A stretch of 64,000 nucleotides of DNA from Maribacter polysaccharolyticus (GTDB taxonomy: Bacteria; Bacteroidota; Bacteroidia; Flavobacteriales; Flavobacteriaceae). Below are positions 53,342-62,947 of the stretch, piece after piece. Position numbers and translations under genes: made by a program. A model generated the notes under the pieces. The model did no database searches. It was not told where the DNA came from and was given only the letters and a program-made list of their open reading frames with translations. The DNA lies in contig NZ_JARBUY010000001.1 of NCBI RefSeq assembly GCF_028882255.1, positions 371,975-435,974 on the forward strand, written 5' to 3'. The first letter of the stretch is position 1. Each line of letters starts with the position of its first letter.

Positions 53342-53785
53342 ATGATATTCAACATTTTACAAAAAGAAGATACAACCCCCGAAGTCAGCAAACAGATACA
53401 CGAACTGTTCCAAGTTCTAAATGCCGATATCGATCAATGGGACATTGAACGAATAATGGCACAAGGCAACGAATTCATCTTAGCGTGCTGCTGGGAAAAT
53501 GACAAATTAATAGGAATGGCTTCCTTGGCGACTTACAAGGCAATTTCCGGATATAAGGGCATGGTAGAGGATGTTGTGGTCGCCGAAAGCATGAGAAGTA
53601 AAGGGATAGGTAGGAAATTGATGGAAATGCTCCTTCTCGAAGGGAAACGATTGCAACTTTCAGAGATTTTATTATTCAGTGGCCACCATCGCAAACCAGC
53701 CATCGCCCTGTATAAAAGTCTGGGATTCAATCAAAAGAACAGCGGTATGTACACCTTGAAATTATCAGGAAGTAACAGGACTTGA
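53342..53785 (+). CDS. GNAT family N-acetyltransferase
   Basis: A 147-residue protein of the GNAT fold. The acetyl-CoA pocket is formed by MVEDVVVAESMRSKGIGRKLMEMLLLEGKR, with the R-x-x-G-x-G motif, and the later AIALYKSLGF is the usual C-terminal motif. Substrate unknown; the compact size fits a small-molecule or protein amine acetyltransferase in the cytoplasm. Confidence 0.85.
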   Translation: MIFNILQKEDTTPEVSKQIHELFQVLNADIDQWDIERIMAQGNEFILACCWENDKLIGMASLATYKAISGYKGMVEDVVVAESMRSKGIGRKLMEMLLLEGKRLQLSEILLFSGHHRKPAIALYKSLGFNQKNSGMYTLKLSGSNRT

Positions 53786-53967
53786 AAAAATACATAAACA
53801 TAACATACACAAGGTTTTAATTGATATTACCTGAACATTTACCGTAATAGCTATACTGACTTTAACCAACTACGGAAAACTTGCGGACTACCCCTTACAC
53901 CATCGTAAGAATCCTTAGGATGTTATACGCCAACCACACGCCATACCACACCTTAAACGGAATGTTG

Positions 53968-54732
53968 TCAATTCCCCTTGTTTTTCCCGATCTGACTTTT
54001 CAATTCTTCCATAGACTCCTGCAATTGACGCAACAACCCTTTTTCCGTAGTTGCATCTATTCCAAAAGTAATCTTACTGTTCACCTGCCAAATTTCCTGA
54101 ATCTGATGGGGTTCTATTTCATAAGGCGGATAGGTTTCATTCAAGCTTATCAAGATGATTTTATTGGATGAGGGTGACTTATCGATTTTCTTGACCAAAA
54201 CAGCATCCTGTAAAACGATTACATAAATTTTGTTTGGCCCGACATCAGAAATATCCTCAATGGCTTTTGCCAATACCCACTCCCCAGGTTTCAGATTGGG
54301 CAACATACTGTCCCCTTCCACCTGAAAACCCCGATAAGTGGCATTCCTAAATTCCGGTAGCGGCAAATCAAAAGCCGGCAATTGTTTATACCAACTGGTA
54401 TCCTGAATGTTTTGAGGGTAACCTGCCGCAGCCTTGGCATTGACCAAGACCATATTTTCATTATCGGATGAATCTACGGTCACCACTTTAGGGATCACAC
54501 TGGTATTCGAAGGTTCCAAATACTGCTTATCACTTTCGGCAAACAACCATAATGGGTTGATTTTAAATTGCTTCAACAGCTCAGCGACCACTTTTCCCGA
54601 TAATTTGGTTCTCCCCCTTTCAATATCGGCCGTGGTGTTTCCGGCCCCCAAAACCTTTGCAAATTCGGCTTGGGTATACCCCAAAGACCTTCGGACCTCG
54701 GTAAACCGTTTTAATGTAAGATCATTTTCCAT
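53968..54732 (-). CDS. XRE-family repressor with S24 (LexA/CI-like) peptidase domain
   Basis: About 254 residues from ATG 54732. The N-terminal helix-turn-helix reads TEVRRSLGYTQAEFAKVLGAGNTTADIERGRTKLSGKVVAELL. After a linker comes an S24 domain with GDSMLPNLKPGEWVLAKAIED (nucleophile serine in GDSM) and NKIYVIVLQDAVLVKKI (lysine dyad). Such regulators cleave themselves when RecA is activated. The promoter between it and the divergent gene carries four operator-like sites. The frame extends upstream to 54804 but through the operators. Probably auto-repressing. Confidence 0.85.
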   Translation of the reverse strand: MENDLTLKRFTEVRRSLGYTQAEFAKVLGAGNTTADIERGRTKLSGKVVAELLKQFKINPLWLFAESDKQYLEPSNTSVIPKVVTVDSSDNENMVLVNAKAAAGYPQNIQDTSWYKQLPAFDLPLPEFRNATYRGFQVEGDSMLPNLKPGEWVLAKAIEDISDVGPNKIYVIVLQDAVLVKKIDKSPSSNKIILISLNETYPPYEIEPHQIQEIWQVNSKITFGIDATTEKGLLRQLQESMEELKSQIGKNKGN

Positions 54733-54747
54733 ACCCAAAGATACGTA

Positions 54748-54823
54748 TTTTGGAATATATCCAAAATATTTATGGAATATTTCCGTAATTGGGATTATTT
54801 CCATATTTTTGGATTATATACCA
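54748..54823. promoter_or_regulatory. Cluster of operator-like sites between divergent genes
   Basis: Four related inverted repeats: TTTTGGAATATATCCAAAA at 54748-54766 (perfect 7-bp arms), TATGGAATATTTCCGTA near 54771-54787, GGGATTATTTCC near 54791-54802, and TTGGATTATATACCAA at 54808-54823. A shared pattern TTGGA..TATAT.CCAA, at about 18-20 base spacing, suits a dimeric repressor with cooperative binding, most likely the S24 protein encoded at its left side. Confidence 0.75.
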
Positions 54824-54831
54824 ATTCAAAG

Positions 54832-55017
54832 ATGACAATAAATACGATCCAAGACCGTCTAAGCCAATTTGCCCATGCAGGGACAAGGGAGATCCTTTCG
54901 GGGAATAAGATGTTCCATATCCATAGGACGGCCACAAGCACCCGTCGCGACAACATGGTAGGCGATGACGACAAAGACACATCAATACATCAAAGCATTC
55001 AATTACGATTATTTTAA
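54832..55017 (+). CDS. Small ORF (61 aa) between the repressor and TIGR03915 genes
   Basis: ATG 54832 opens a 61-residue frame (MTINTIQDRLSQFAHAGTREIL ... HQSIQLRLF) directly after the operator cluster and 5 bases before the next gene. Its composition is hydrophilic, without a signal peptide, and I recognise no family. Its position fits a short leading gene of an operon under the S24 repressor, but it could be a remnant of a lost gene; in relatives a radical SAM repair gene often stands here. Confidence 0.4.
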   Translation: MTINTIQDRLSQFAHAGTREILSGNKMFHIHRTATSTRRDNMVGDDDKDTSIHQSIQLRLF

Positions 55018-55022
55018 AAACT

Positions 55023-55682
55023 ATGGGAAATTCTATGATACTAGTATACGATGGGAGTTTCAATGGGTTCCTTACCGCTATGCACTTTGCCCTTGAAAAC
55101 AATATGGAGGTTTTGGGATTTCAAAAAAACGGTTCGGACCAAGAAGGTCTTTTTACGGATCGATTGATTATTGCAACCCAAAAAACAAAGGCACGGGAAT
55201 TATGGGAAAGCCTTGAAAAAAAGAGCCACCCGGCAATCAGGACCATCTATTTTTCCTTTTTAAGCGAAGCCATTGGGATTGATTTCATGCTTTATCAATA
55301 TATTAGGAAACTATATAGCCTATTGGATATGGAGGGCATGGAACAAGCCGCGATGGTCGAATCGAAAATCACCAAATTGGCCTATCAGGTGCACCGGGAG
55401 AAATCATATATTGAAAGTTCATTGGATTTTCCAAACACCGACACCTCGGTGTATTATACTGAATTGGCCTCCGATTACAATGTCTTACCACTAATTTCCA
55501 GACACTTCAGGCACAAATACCCAAAACAGCCTTGGATCATCTTCGACCGTAACCGCAAATACGGGGTGTATTACAACGGAATGACACTTGAAATGATTTC
55601 AGAGCAGTCCAAGGAAAGGTATTTAAAAACCAAAATGCCCTTTCCCCAAAATCGGGAAAACAGCTACAGAATGGCAATGTAA
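55023..55682 (+). CDS. TIGR03915-family putative DNA metabolism protein
   Basis: A 219-residue protein beginning MGNSMILVYDGSFNGFLTAMHFALENN and containing LAYQVHREKSYIESSLDF, DYNVLPLISRHFRHKYPKQPWIIFDRNRKYGVYYNG; these match the family TIGR03915, which is usually encoded next to a radical SAM protein (TIGR03916) and is thought to serve DNA repair. Here the radical SAM partner is absent. The gene lies downstream of the S24 operators, so it is probably damage-induced. The conserved start may also be MILVYDG at 55035. Confidence 0.8.
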   Translation: MGNSMILVYDGSFNGFLTAMHFALENNMEVLGFQKNGSDQEGLFTDRLIIATQKTKARELWESLEKKSHPAIRTIYFSFLSEAIGIDFMLYQYIRKLYSLLDMEGMEQAAMVESKITKLAYQVHREKSYIESSLDFPNTDTSVYYTELASDYNVLPLISRHFRHKYPKQPWIIFDRNRKYGVYYNGMTLEMISEQSKERYLKTKMPFPQNRENSYRMAM

Positions 55683-55695
55683 ATGGGAGCAAGAA

Positions 55696-56223
55696 CTATT
55701 TTGACCTTTCCCCTATGAATTGATCGCTCTTATTCTGAAAGAGAATATTGAATGTGGTCAGGCTTCCGTAGATTCGGGTAATATATTGTTGTAGATCAAC
55801 TTTTTCCTGGTCATCAAGATGCTTACTGGCATTGATTTTTTGCTCCATCACACGTATTCGATCCCGAACCATTACGATCTTATGGAAAAATGTATCAATG
55901 GGTATTTCCTTTTCGGACAAATTCGCCTCACCCGGTTTAATAACCAATGTACCTCCTTTCCATTTACTCCCCAAGGCGGTCGCATTATTGATATCGCTCC
56001 ATCTTCTCAATATGGAAATCAGACTCAGCTCCACATCGGAAAAACTGACCGTATCCACCTCATCGGTAACCGCCTCAATGACCTCGAACCCCGCATCAAT
56101 GGCAATGGTTTCCAACCCCCCATCGATAAAAGTCACCCAATACTGTTCCGAACTAAGATTGGTTACAACCCCTTTTCCAAATTCCGGATGATCGATCCTT
56201 GACCCTATCCCTAATAATTTCAT
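55696..56223 (-). CDS. Protein of unknown function with HPxFGxG motif
   Basis: A 175-residue protein. The first 40 residues GIGSRIDHPEFGKGVVTNLSSEQYWVTFIDGG resemble the short beta domain found at the end of some UvrD/PcrA helicases and in CarD-like proteins (HPxFGxG, VxF.dGg). The rest is helical (NATALGSKWKGGTLVIKPGEANLSEKEIPIDTFFHKIVMVRDRIRVMEQKI). Cytoplasmic. It is convergent to TIGR03915 and divergent to uvrA, so its DNA-repair neighbourhood may be meaningful. Confidence 0.6.
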   Translation of the reverse strand: MKLLGIGSRIDHPEFGKGVVTNLSSEQYWVTFIDGGLETIAIDAGFEVIEAVTDEVDTVSFSDVELSLISILRRWSDINNATALGSKWKGGTLVIKPGEANLSEKEIPIDTFFHKIVMVRDRIRVMEQKINASKHLDDQEKVDLQQYITRIYGSLTTFNILFQNKSDQFIGERSK

Positions 56224-56310
56224 ATTCGAATGCTTTATTTTATTTCAAAATTAACTTTCACCATCGATAAATCAAAACTTGGGCAACTTCCTTTTTAGGG
56301 GGCAAAACCG

Positions 56311-56318
56311 TACCTTTG
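56311..56318 (+). promoter_or_regulatory. -7 promoter box of uvrA
   Basis: TACCTTTG fits TAnnTTTG, 20 bases before ATG 56339. No site resembling the S24 operators lies here. Confidence 0.6.
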
Positions 56319-56338
56319 CCACTTTGCCGTAAAAGAAA

Positions 56339-59179
56339 ATGACAAACTACGAGGAAAATATTGAGGTCAAAGGGGCCCGTGTCCATAATCTCAAAAATAT
56401 CGATGTTACCATACCTAGGGAAAAGCTGGTGGTTATCACCGGATTGTCGGGAAGTGGTAAATCATCCCTTGCTTTTGACACCATATATGCGGAAGGCCAA
56501 CGTAGGTACATCGAAACCTTTTCAGCATATGCCCGTCAATTTTTGGGCGGACTGGAACGTCCCGATGTTGACAAAATCGATGGACTTTCACCGGTCATTG
56601 CCATTGAACAGAAAACGACATCGAAATCCCCTCGCTCCACGGTAGGTACCATAACCGAAATATATGACTTTCTTAGACTGTTATTTGCCCGTGCCGGTGA
56701 TGCATACAGTTATAATACCGGCGAAAAGATGGTCAGTTACAGTGATCGGCAGATCAAGGAGCTGATCATTACCGACTATAAAGGAAAAAAAATAAACATA
56801 CTTGCCCCCATTATCAAATCGCGAAAAGGGCATTATCGTGAATTATTCGAACAAATTGCCAAACAGGGTTTCGTCAAGGTTCGGGTCGATGGTGAAATCA
56901 AGGATATCGTAAAGGGCATGAAGGTTGACCGGTACAAGACCCATGATATCGAAATTGTCATTGATCGACTTAAAATTACCGACAACTCGGAATTGGACAA
57001 TCGCATGACCGAAACCATCAATACGGCCATGTATAGCGGCGAAAATGTCTTGATGGTTTTGGAAGAAGGCCAAAACGTTCCGCGGTATTTCAGTCGTGAC
57101 CTTATGTGTCCGACCACCGGTATCTCGTACCCTACCCCAGAGCCCAATACGTTTTCGTTCAACTCCCCTAAAGGCATGTGTCCAAATTGCAATGGATTGG
57201 GCCATGTACATGAAGTTAACGAGAAGAAGATCTTTCCGAACAAAAAACTTTCGATCCATGCAGGCGGAATCGCACCATTGGGTCCCTACAAAAAATCATG
57301 GGCCTTCAAGCAAATAGAGACCATAGCAAAACGATATGGATTTGAACTTCAGGATCCCATAAACAAGATTCCGACCGAAGCCATTGAAGTCATTTTGAAT
57401 GGGGGTCAGGACAGTTTTGATATCGAATCGAAAACCCTTGGGGTCAAACGGAACTACAAAATAGATTACGAAGGTATAACGAACTTTATCAAAAACCAGT
57501 TCGAAGAATCGGATAGCGTCTCCATCAAACGATGGGCCAAGGAATATATGGATAAAATCATTTGTCCAACCTGCAATGGATCACGTTTGCGACAAGAATC
57601 CTTGAATTTCAAGATCGATGAAAAGAACATTGCGGATATCTCCAATATGGATATTGCCGAAGTGGCCGGTTTCTTTAAGGACTTGGAAGATAAATTAAGT
57701 GGCAATCAATTAAAGATCGCCGAAGAAATCATAAAGGAAATCAAAACCCGGGTCCAATTTTTATTGGATGTCGGTTTGGATTACCTCTCCCTGAACCGAA
57801 GCTCCAAATCCCTTTCCGGAGGTGAAGCCCAGCGTATTCGTCTTGCCACCCAAATCGGGACCCAATTGGTTGGCGTACTTTACATTTTGGACGAACCCAG
57901 TATTGGCCTACATCAACGCGATAACAATCGATTGATCAGCTCTCTGGAAGCCCTGCGTGATATCGGGAATTCCATTATTGTTGTAGAACACGACAGGGAC
58001 ATGATAGAAAGGGCCGACCATGTTATTGACATTGGCCCGAAAGCAGGCCGTCACGGAGGTGAAATCATTACGGAAGGACCGCCACATGAATTGAAGCACC
58101 ACCATACCCTTACCGCCGATTACATTAGCGGTGCAAAGCAAATAACGGTACCGAAACAGCGAAGAAAAGGGAATGGCAAAAAGATTACTTTAGCCGGTTG
58201 TACCGGAAACAACCTCAAGAATGTCACCATCGACATTCCTTTGGGCCAAATGATCGGGGTAACCGGTGTTTCAGGTAGCGGTAAATCCACTTTGATCAAT
58301 GAGACCCTCTACCCTATCATGAATGCCCATTATTTCAATGGTGTTCGTAAACCCATGCCCTATAAATCAATTAAAGGGCTGGAACATATTGACAAGGTTA
58401 TAGATATCAACCAAAGTCCGATCGGGCGTACCCCAAGATCCAATCCGGCCACATATACGGGTGTTTTTAGCGAAATCCGGTCCCTATTCACCAAAACCCC
58501 GGAGGCTGCCATCAGGGGGTATAAACCGGGGCGGTTCAGTTTTAACGTCAAGGGAGGCCGGTGCGAAACATGCCAAGGCGGGGGCGTACGGGTAATTGAA
58601 ATGAACTTTCTTCCTGATGTTTATGTGGAATGCGAAGCGTGTAACGGCAAACGTTTCAATAGGGAAACCCTGGAAATACGTTACAAGGGAAAATCAATTT
58701 CCGACGTACTTGATATGACCATAAACGAGGCCGTAGCTTTTTTCGAAATGATACCCAAAATACATCGAAAATTAAAGACCATCCAAGATGTGGGATTGGG
58801 TTATATTTCCCTAGGGCAACAATCCACCACGCTATCCGGTGGGGAAGCGCAACGTATAAAATTGGCCACCGAACTTTCCAAACGCGACACGGGTAATACT
58901 TTTTATATCCTGGACGAACCGACAACCGGCCTACATTTTGAAGATATTAGGGTACTTTTGGAAGTCCTGAATAAATTGGTGGATAAAGGGAATACCGTTT
59001 TGGTGATCGAACACAATTTGGACGTTATCAAGGTAGTGGACCATATCATCGATATCGGATATGAAGGTGGACGAGGCGGCGGTATGGTCGTTGCGAAAGG
59101 TACTCCGGAAGAAGTCTGCAAGGACAAAAAAAGTTATACCGCACAATTTTTAAGCCCGGAATTGGGTTTGGACACATAG
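56339..59179 (+). CDS. uvrA: Excinuclease ABC subunit A
   Basis: A 946-residue UvrA of full length. It has two ABC modules: Walker [26 protein letters not shown] near residue 35 and [17 protein letters not shown] near 640, signature [17 protein letters not shown] and [17 protein letters not shown], and Walker [16 protein letters not shown] and [15 protein letters not shown]. Zinc fingers are CPNCNGLGH, with CPTTG before it, and [10 protein letters not shown] with CEACNGKRF. It recognises DNA damage and loads UvrB. The promoter box is close upstream. Confidence 0.98.
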   Translation: MTNYEENIEVKGARVHNLKNIDVTIPREKLVVITGLSGSGKSSLAFDTIYAEGQRRYIETFSAYARQFLGGLERPDVDKIDGLSPVIAIEQKTTSKSPRSTVGTITEIYDFLRLLFARAGDAYSYNTGEKMVSYSDRQIKELIITDYKGKKINILAPIIKSRKGHYRELFEQIAKQGFVKVRVDGEIKDIVKGMKVDRYKTHDIEIVIDRLKITDNSELDNRMTETINTAMYSGENVLMVLEEGQNVPRYFSRDLMCPTTGISYPTPEPNTFSFNSPKGMCPNCNGLGHVHEVNEKKIFPNKKLSIHAGGIAPLGPYKKSWAFKQIETIAKRYGFELQDPINKIPTEAIEVILNGGQDSFDIESKTLGVKRNYKIDYEGITNFIKNQFEESDSVSIKRWAKEYMDKIICPTCNGSRLRQESLNFKIDEKNIADISNMDIAEVAGFFKDLEDKLSGNQLKIAEEIIKEIKTRVQFLLDVGLDYLSLNRSSKSLSGGEAQRIRLATQIGTQLVGVLYILDEPSIGLHQRDNNRLISSLEALRDIGNSIIVVEHDRDMIERADHVIDIGPKAGRHGGEIITEGPPHELKHHHTLTADYISGAKQITVPKQRRKGNGKKITLAGCTGNNLKNVTIDIPLGQMIGVTGVSGSGKSTLINETLYPIMNAHYFNGVRKPMPYKSIKGLEHIDKVIDINQSPIGRTPRSNPATYTGVFSEIRSLFTKTPEAAIRGYKPGRFSFNVKGGRCETCQGGGVRVIEMNFLPDVYVECEACNGKRFNRETLEIRYKGKSISDVLDMTINEAVAFFEMIPKIHRKLKTIQDVGLGYISLGQQSTTLSGGEAQRIKLATELSKRDTGNTFYILDEPTTGLHFEDIRVLLEVLNKLVDKGNTVLVIEHNLDVIKVVDHIIDIGYEGGRGGGMVVAKGTPEEVCKDKKSYTAQFLSPELGLDT

Positions 59180-59247
59180 AAAGCTAAACATTATATTAAA
59201 AGAACGGTGACCCTTTTGATCACCTACTTAAAACGATACCTAATAGC

Positions 59248-59934
59248 ATGAGAAAAGAACAACATTTCAAAGGTTGGAACGAAATTAAGACCAACGATTC
59301 TTGGGCCATATTCAAAATAATGGGCGAATTTGTGAGTGGCTTTGAAAAAATGAGTGAAATCGGTCCCTGTGTATCCATCTTCGGATCTGCCAGGACCAAG
59401 GAGAACTCCCCGTTTTATAACCTTTCCGTCAAAATCGCCAAACACATTGCCGAAGCTGGGTACGGTGTCATAACCGGTGGAGGCCCGGGTATCATGGAAG
59501 CCGGTAACCGAGGGGCCCACTTGGCTGGAGGGACTTCCGTGGGCTTGAATATCGACCTTCCTTTTGAGCAACATGACAACCCCTATATCGATCGCGATAA
59601 AAGCCTTGATTTCGACTACTTCTTTGTTCGAAAAGTCATGTTCGTGAAATACTCCCAAGGTTTTGTGGTCATGCCGGGCGGATTTGGAACGCTCGATGAG
59701 CTTTTTGAGGCAATAACCCTTATCCAAACCAACAAAATTGAAAAATTTCCCATTATATTAGTGGGCACCAAATTTTGGAGTGGACTTATTGATTGGATCA
59801 AGGATACAATGCTGGAAGCCGGAAATATCAGCCCCAAGGATTTAGATCTTATAAAACTGGTAGACACCGAGGGGGAAGTTGTGGATATTTTGGATTCTTT
59901 CTACAAAGGCCGATCATTGAGCCCGAATTTCTAA
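59248..59934 (+). CDS. LOG-family Rossmann nucleotide hydrolase (TIGR00730)
   Basis: A 228-residue protein of the lysine-decarboxylase-like/LOG family. It shows ISIFGSARTKENSP-like start (CVSIFGSARTKENSPFY), GYGVITGGGPGIMEAGNRGAHLAGGTSVGLNIDLPFEQ and VMPGGFGTLDELFEAITLIQTNKI, where PGGxGTxxE forms the active site. It releases ribose 5-phosphate from nucleoside monophosphates (cytokinin- or purine-type). Cytoplasmic. It lies 68 bases behind uvrA and 9 bases before the M1-like gene, and may be co-transcribed with both. Confidence 0.9.
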   Translation: MRKEQHFKGWNEIKTNDSWAIFKIMGEFVSGFEKMSEIGPCVSIFGSARTKENSPFYNLSVKIAKHIAEAGYGVITGGGPGIMEAGNRGAHLAGGTSVGLNIDLPFEQHDNPYIDRDKSLDFDYFFVRKVMFVKYSQGFVVMPGGFGTLDELFEAITLIQTNKIEKFPIILVGTKFWSGLIDWIKDTMLEAGNISPKDLDLIKLVDTEGEVVDILDSFYKGRSLSPNF

Positions 59935-59943
59935 ATAGAATAG

Positions 59944-62784
59944 TTGAAAAAGAACGTTTATATTAATTACATTTTAGGCATACTGGCTTTTGTTGTAGGC
60001 ATTCAGACCATATACGGCCAGCACACAAATATCCTATCGGTCCAATTGAACGGGGAGAATAAGGAATTGAGCATTCAACAGGAATTCATTTATGTGAATT
60101 CTTCCAAATATACCTTGGAAGAACTCTATTTCAATGACTGGGCGCATGCCTATTCGAACAAAAACACAGGTCTTGCCAAAAGATTTGCCCAAGAATTCAA
60201 AAAAAGCCTCCATTTGGCCAAGGATGACGAACGGGGACGCACGACCATCCTGAGTGCCGTTGATGATGAATACCGGGGCTTGTTTTGGGAGCGAACGGAA
60301 GAAAAAGACCTGCTTAAGATCACCTTGAACAAACCCTTGTATCCCGGTGAACAGGTTAAATTGTTCATGACCTATACCGTAAAATTGCCTCCAGATAAAT
60401 ACACGACCTATGGGTACACCAATAGGGATGAATATTACCTAAAGGATTGGTATTTATCGCCAGCCGTTTTCAATGGGGAATGGAATTTGTATTCCAATAA
60501 GAACCTCGAGGATCTATATACCGATATTACCCATACAACGGTCCATATCACTTATCCGGGCAATCTTTTCCTTACTACGAATTACAGGAACCTCGGTACC
60601 TCAAATTTCCCAAAGGAAAACCAGACCCAGTTGGAAGCCATAAAGCAAAAAAATTGTGAGATCATTCTAAGTCCGTTCAAAAGGTTCACTACCCATGTGA
60701 CCCCGTACATGACCGTGGTCACCGATTTACAAAGTCCTAAATACGACAAAATTACCCAAGGGATTTCCATTGCCAAGGTTTCCAAATTCATATTCGACAA
60801 TCTTGGTAAATATCCCCATGCCCAATTACTGGTCAGCCAAAAGGATTACAACAAAAGTCCCCTTTACGGACTTAACCAACTTCCCTATTTCATTAGGCCT
60901 TACGAAGAGCAATTTCAATTTGAAATGAAGTTCTTAAAAACGGCACTGAACAAATTCTTGACGGAAACCCTATATCTAAATCCAAGAAAAGAGCAATGGC
61001 TTAAAGATGCCATTGCCAATTATTTGATGATCGATTATGTGGAGACTTTTTATCCCGATCAGAAACTTTTGGGCAAACTTTCGAATATTTGGGGGATTCG
61101 GGGATTCAACCTCGCAAAGATGGATTTTAACGAGCAATACCCCTTCCTATACATGCTTACTGCCCGTAAGAACCTAGATCAAGCCCTTACCACTCCCAAC
61201 GACTCATTGATCAAATTCAATCAAAAGATAGCCAATAAATATAAGGCCGGTATGGGACTTTCCTATTTGGCCGATTATATTGGAAAGGAAAAGATCGACA
61301 ACAGTATCAAAACCTATTTTAAACACTATTCACTGAACTCTGCCAAGGTCCTGGATTTTGAATCCATTATAAAGCGGTCTACCGATACCGATATCGATTG
61401 GTTTTTCAGGGATTATCTATCAACCGATAAAAAGATCGACTTTAAGATCAAAAAAATCACCAAAACCGACGATTCATTACGGGTAACCCTAAAAAACAAG
61501 GAAGGCACCAATGTACCCATTTCACTTTTTGGCATCAAGAAAGATTCGGTGGTTTCCAAATACTGGTTTACCGATATAAAAACCCAAAAGACCTTTACCA
61601 TCCCTAGAGGGAACGAAGACCGAATGGTCTTGAATTATGACCATAAAATTCCCGAATTCAATGAAAGGGACAATTGGAAATCTTTAAAAGGCTTTTTTTC
61701 AAGCAATAAAAAATTACAGTTCCGTTTTTTTAAAGATGCCGAAGACCCCTATTACAATCAGGTTTTCTACGTGCCCGTAATCAACTTCAACATTTACGAT
61801 GGGTGGTCTCCGGGTATGCGGATCTACAATAAGACTTTTTTGGAAAAACCTTTCGTATATGATTTTGCCCCATCGTATGCCTTCAAAGAAAAATCCTTGG
61901 TGGGATATGGCAAGTTCAATTACCGGAAATACCTAAGTAAAAGTGGTCTTTACGTCGCGAATTACGGCCTAAGGGGGTCAACATCACATTATCAGACCAA
62001 TTCGAGATACACCACCATTACCCCTTCGATAAGTTATGGGTGGCGGCCGGAAGACCTACGATCCAACGAAAGGGATTTTCTTAGCCTTCGCTTTGTAAAT
62101 GTATTCAGAACCCTTGATGAAAATGTGGATAATGTGGAAACCGATCCGGATTACAGTGTTCTGAACGCACGTTTCACACATAGTGTCAATGGTATTATCG
62201 ATTATTTCTCTTGGTTTGCCGACGCCCAATACAGCAAGGAATTCAGCAAGCTCTCTTTTGAACTGGAATACCGAAAATTATTCGAGAACAACAGACAATT
62301 CAATTTCAGGTTCTTCGCCGGTAAATTCCTGAGAAACACCATCGCACCCGATGAGCAATTTTTCGATTTTGCCCTTGACAGGCCCAATGATTATCTATTT
62401 GATTACAACTACTTGGGTAGGTCCGAAGAAACCGGCTTGTACAGTCAACAGATCATTATAGCCGAAGGCGGTTTTAAATCCAAATTAAAGGATCCCTTCT
62501 CCAATGATTGGATGGCTACCGCCAATACCAGTATCAATATTTGGAAATGGATCGAATTTTACAGCGATGTCGGATTTTTAAAGAGAAAGAAGGAAAAAGA
62601 ACGATTGGTCTATGACTCCGGTATCCGCTTAAACCTGGTTACTGATTATTTTGAACTCTACTTTCCACTATACTCCAACAATGGTTGGGAAGTATCACAG
62701 CCCAATTATGAGGAAAAAATCAGATTCATCGTTACCTTGAGCCCAAAAACCTTAACGGGCTTATTTACTCGAAAATGGTTTTAA
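59944..62784 (+). CDS. Degenerate M1-type aminopeptidase fused to an outer-membrane beta-barrel
   Basis: A 946-residue protein with a signal peptide (LGILAFVVGIQTIYGQ) starting at TTG 59944. Residues ~30-560 follow the M1 peptidase layout (ELSIQQEFIYVNSSKYTLEELYFNDWAHAYSN, WLKDAIANYLMIDYVETFYP, IDWFFRDYLSTDKKIDFKI), but the HExxH zinc motif is replaced by ALNKFLTETLYLN and the usual DG/EG before the third ligand is KDA, so no zinc site remains. From ~600 to the end alternating strands (FFKDAEDPYYNQVFYVPVINFNIYDGW ... FIVTLSPKTLTGLFTRKWF) form a barrel ending in Phe. An outer-membrane adaptor role is likely. Confidence 0.75.
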   Translation: MKKNVYINYILGILAFVVGIQTIYGQHTNILSVQLNGENKELSIQQEFIYVNSSKYTLEELYFNDWAHAYSNKNTGLAKRFAQEFKKSLHLAKDDERGRTTILSAVDDEYRGLFWERTEEKDLLKITLNKPLYPGEQVKLFMTYTVKLPPDKYTTYGYTNRDEYYLKDWYLSPAVFNGEWNLYSNKNLEDLYTDITHTTVHITYPGNLFLTTNYRNLGTSNFPKENQTQLEAIKQKNCEIILSPFKRFTTHVTPYMTVVTDLQSPKYDKITQGISIAKVSKFIFDNLGKYPHAQLLVSQKDYNKSPLYGLNQLPYFIRPYEEQFQFEMKFLKTALNKFLTETLYLNPRKEQWLKDAIANYLMIDYVETFYPDQKLLGKLSNIWGIRGFNLAKMDFNEQYPFLYMLTARKNLDQALTTPNDSLIKFNQKIANKYKAGMGLSYLADYIGKEKIDNSIKTYFKHYSLNSAKVLDFESIIKRSTDTDIDWFFRDYLSTDKKIDFKIKKITKTDDSLRVTLKNKEGTNVPISLFGIKKDSVVSKYWFTDIKTQKTFTIPRGNEDRMVLNYDHKIPEFNERDNWKSLKGFFSSNKKLQFRFFKDAEDPYYNQVFYVPVINFNIYDGWSPGMRIYNKTFLEKPFVYDFAPSYAFKEKSLVGYGKFNYRKYLSKSGLYVANYGLRGSTSHYQTNSRYTTITPSISYGWRPEDLRSNERDFLSLRFVNVFRTLDENVDNVETDPDYSVLNARFTHSVNGIIDYFSWFADAQYSKEFSKLSFELEYRKLFENNRQFNFRFFAGKFLRNTIAPDEQFFDFALDRPNDYLFDYNYLGRSEETGLYSQQIIIAEGGFKSKLKDPFSNDWMATANTSINIWKWIEFYSDVGFLKRKKEKERLVYDSGIRLNLVTDYFELYFPLYSNNGWEVSQPNYEEKIRFIVTLSPKTLTGLFTRKWF

Positions 62785-62895
62785 TATTTTACCATATCAC
62801 CAATTATTGGCCTATAATTTTTTTAAATCATCAACTTTTTATTTTTTTACGTCATTTTCTTTAATGATTATTAAAAATATTAACCCGTTTCATTA

Positions 62896-62926
62896 TTGCA
62901 AATTCCCGTAGCGTTTGGTACTTTTG
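62896..62926 (+). promoter_or_regulatory. Promoter of the E1 gene at 62948
   Basis: TTG at 62896-62898 and TACTTTTG at 62919-62926 are 20 bases apart, matching the -33/-7 layout, 21 bases before ATG 62948. Confidence 0.65.
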
Positions 62927-62947
62927 TAAAAAGTCTAACAATAGTCT

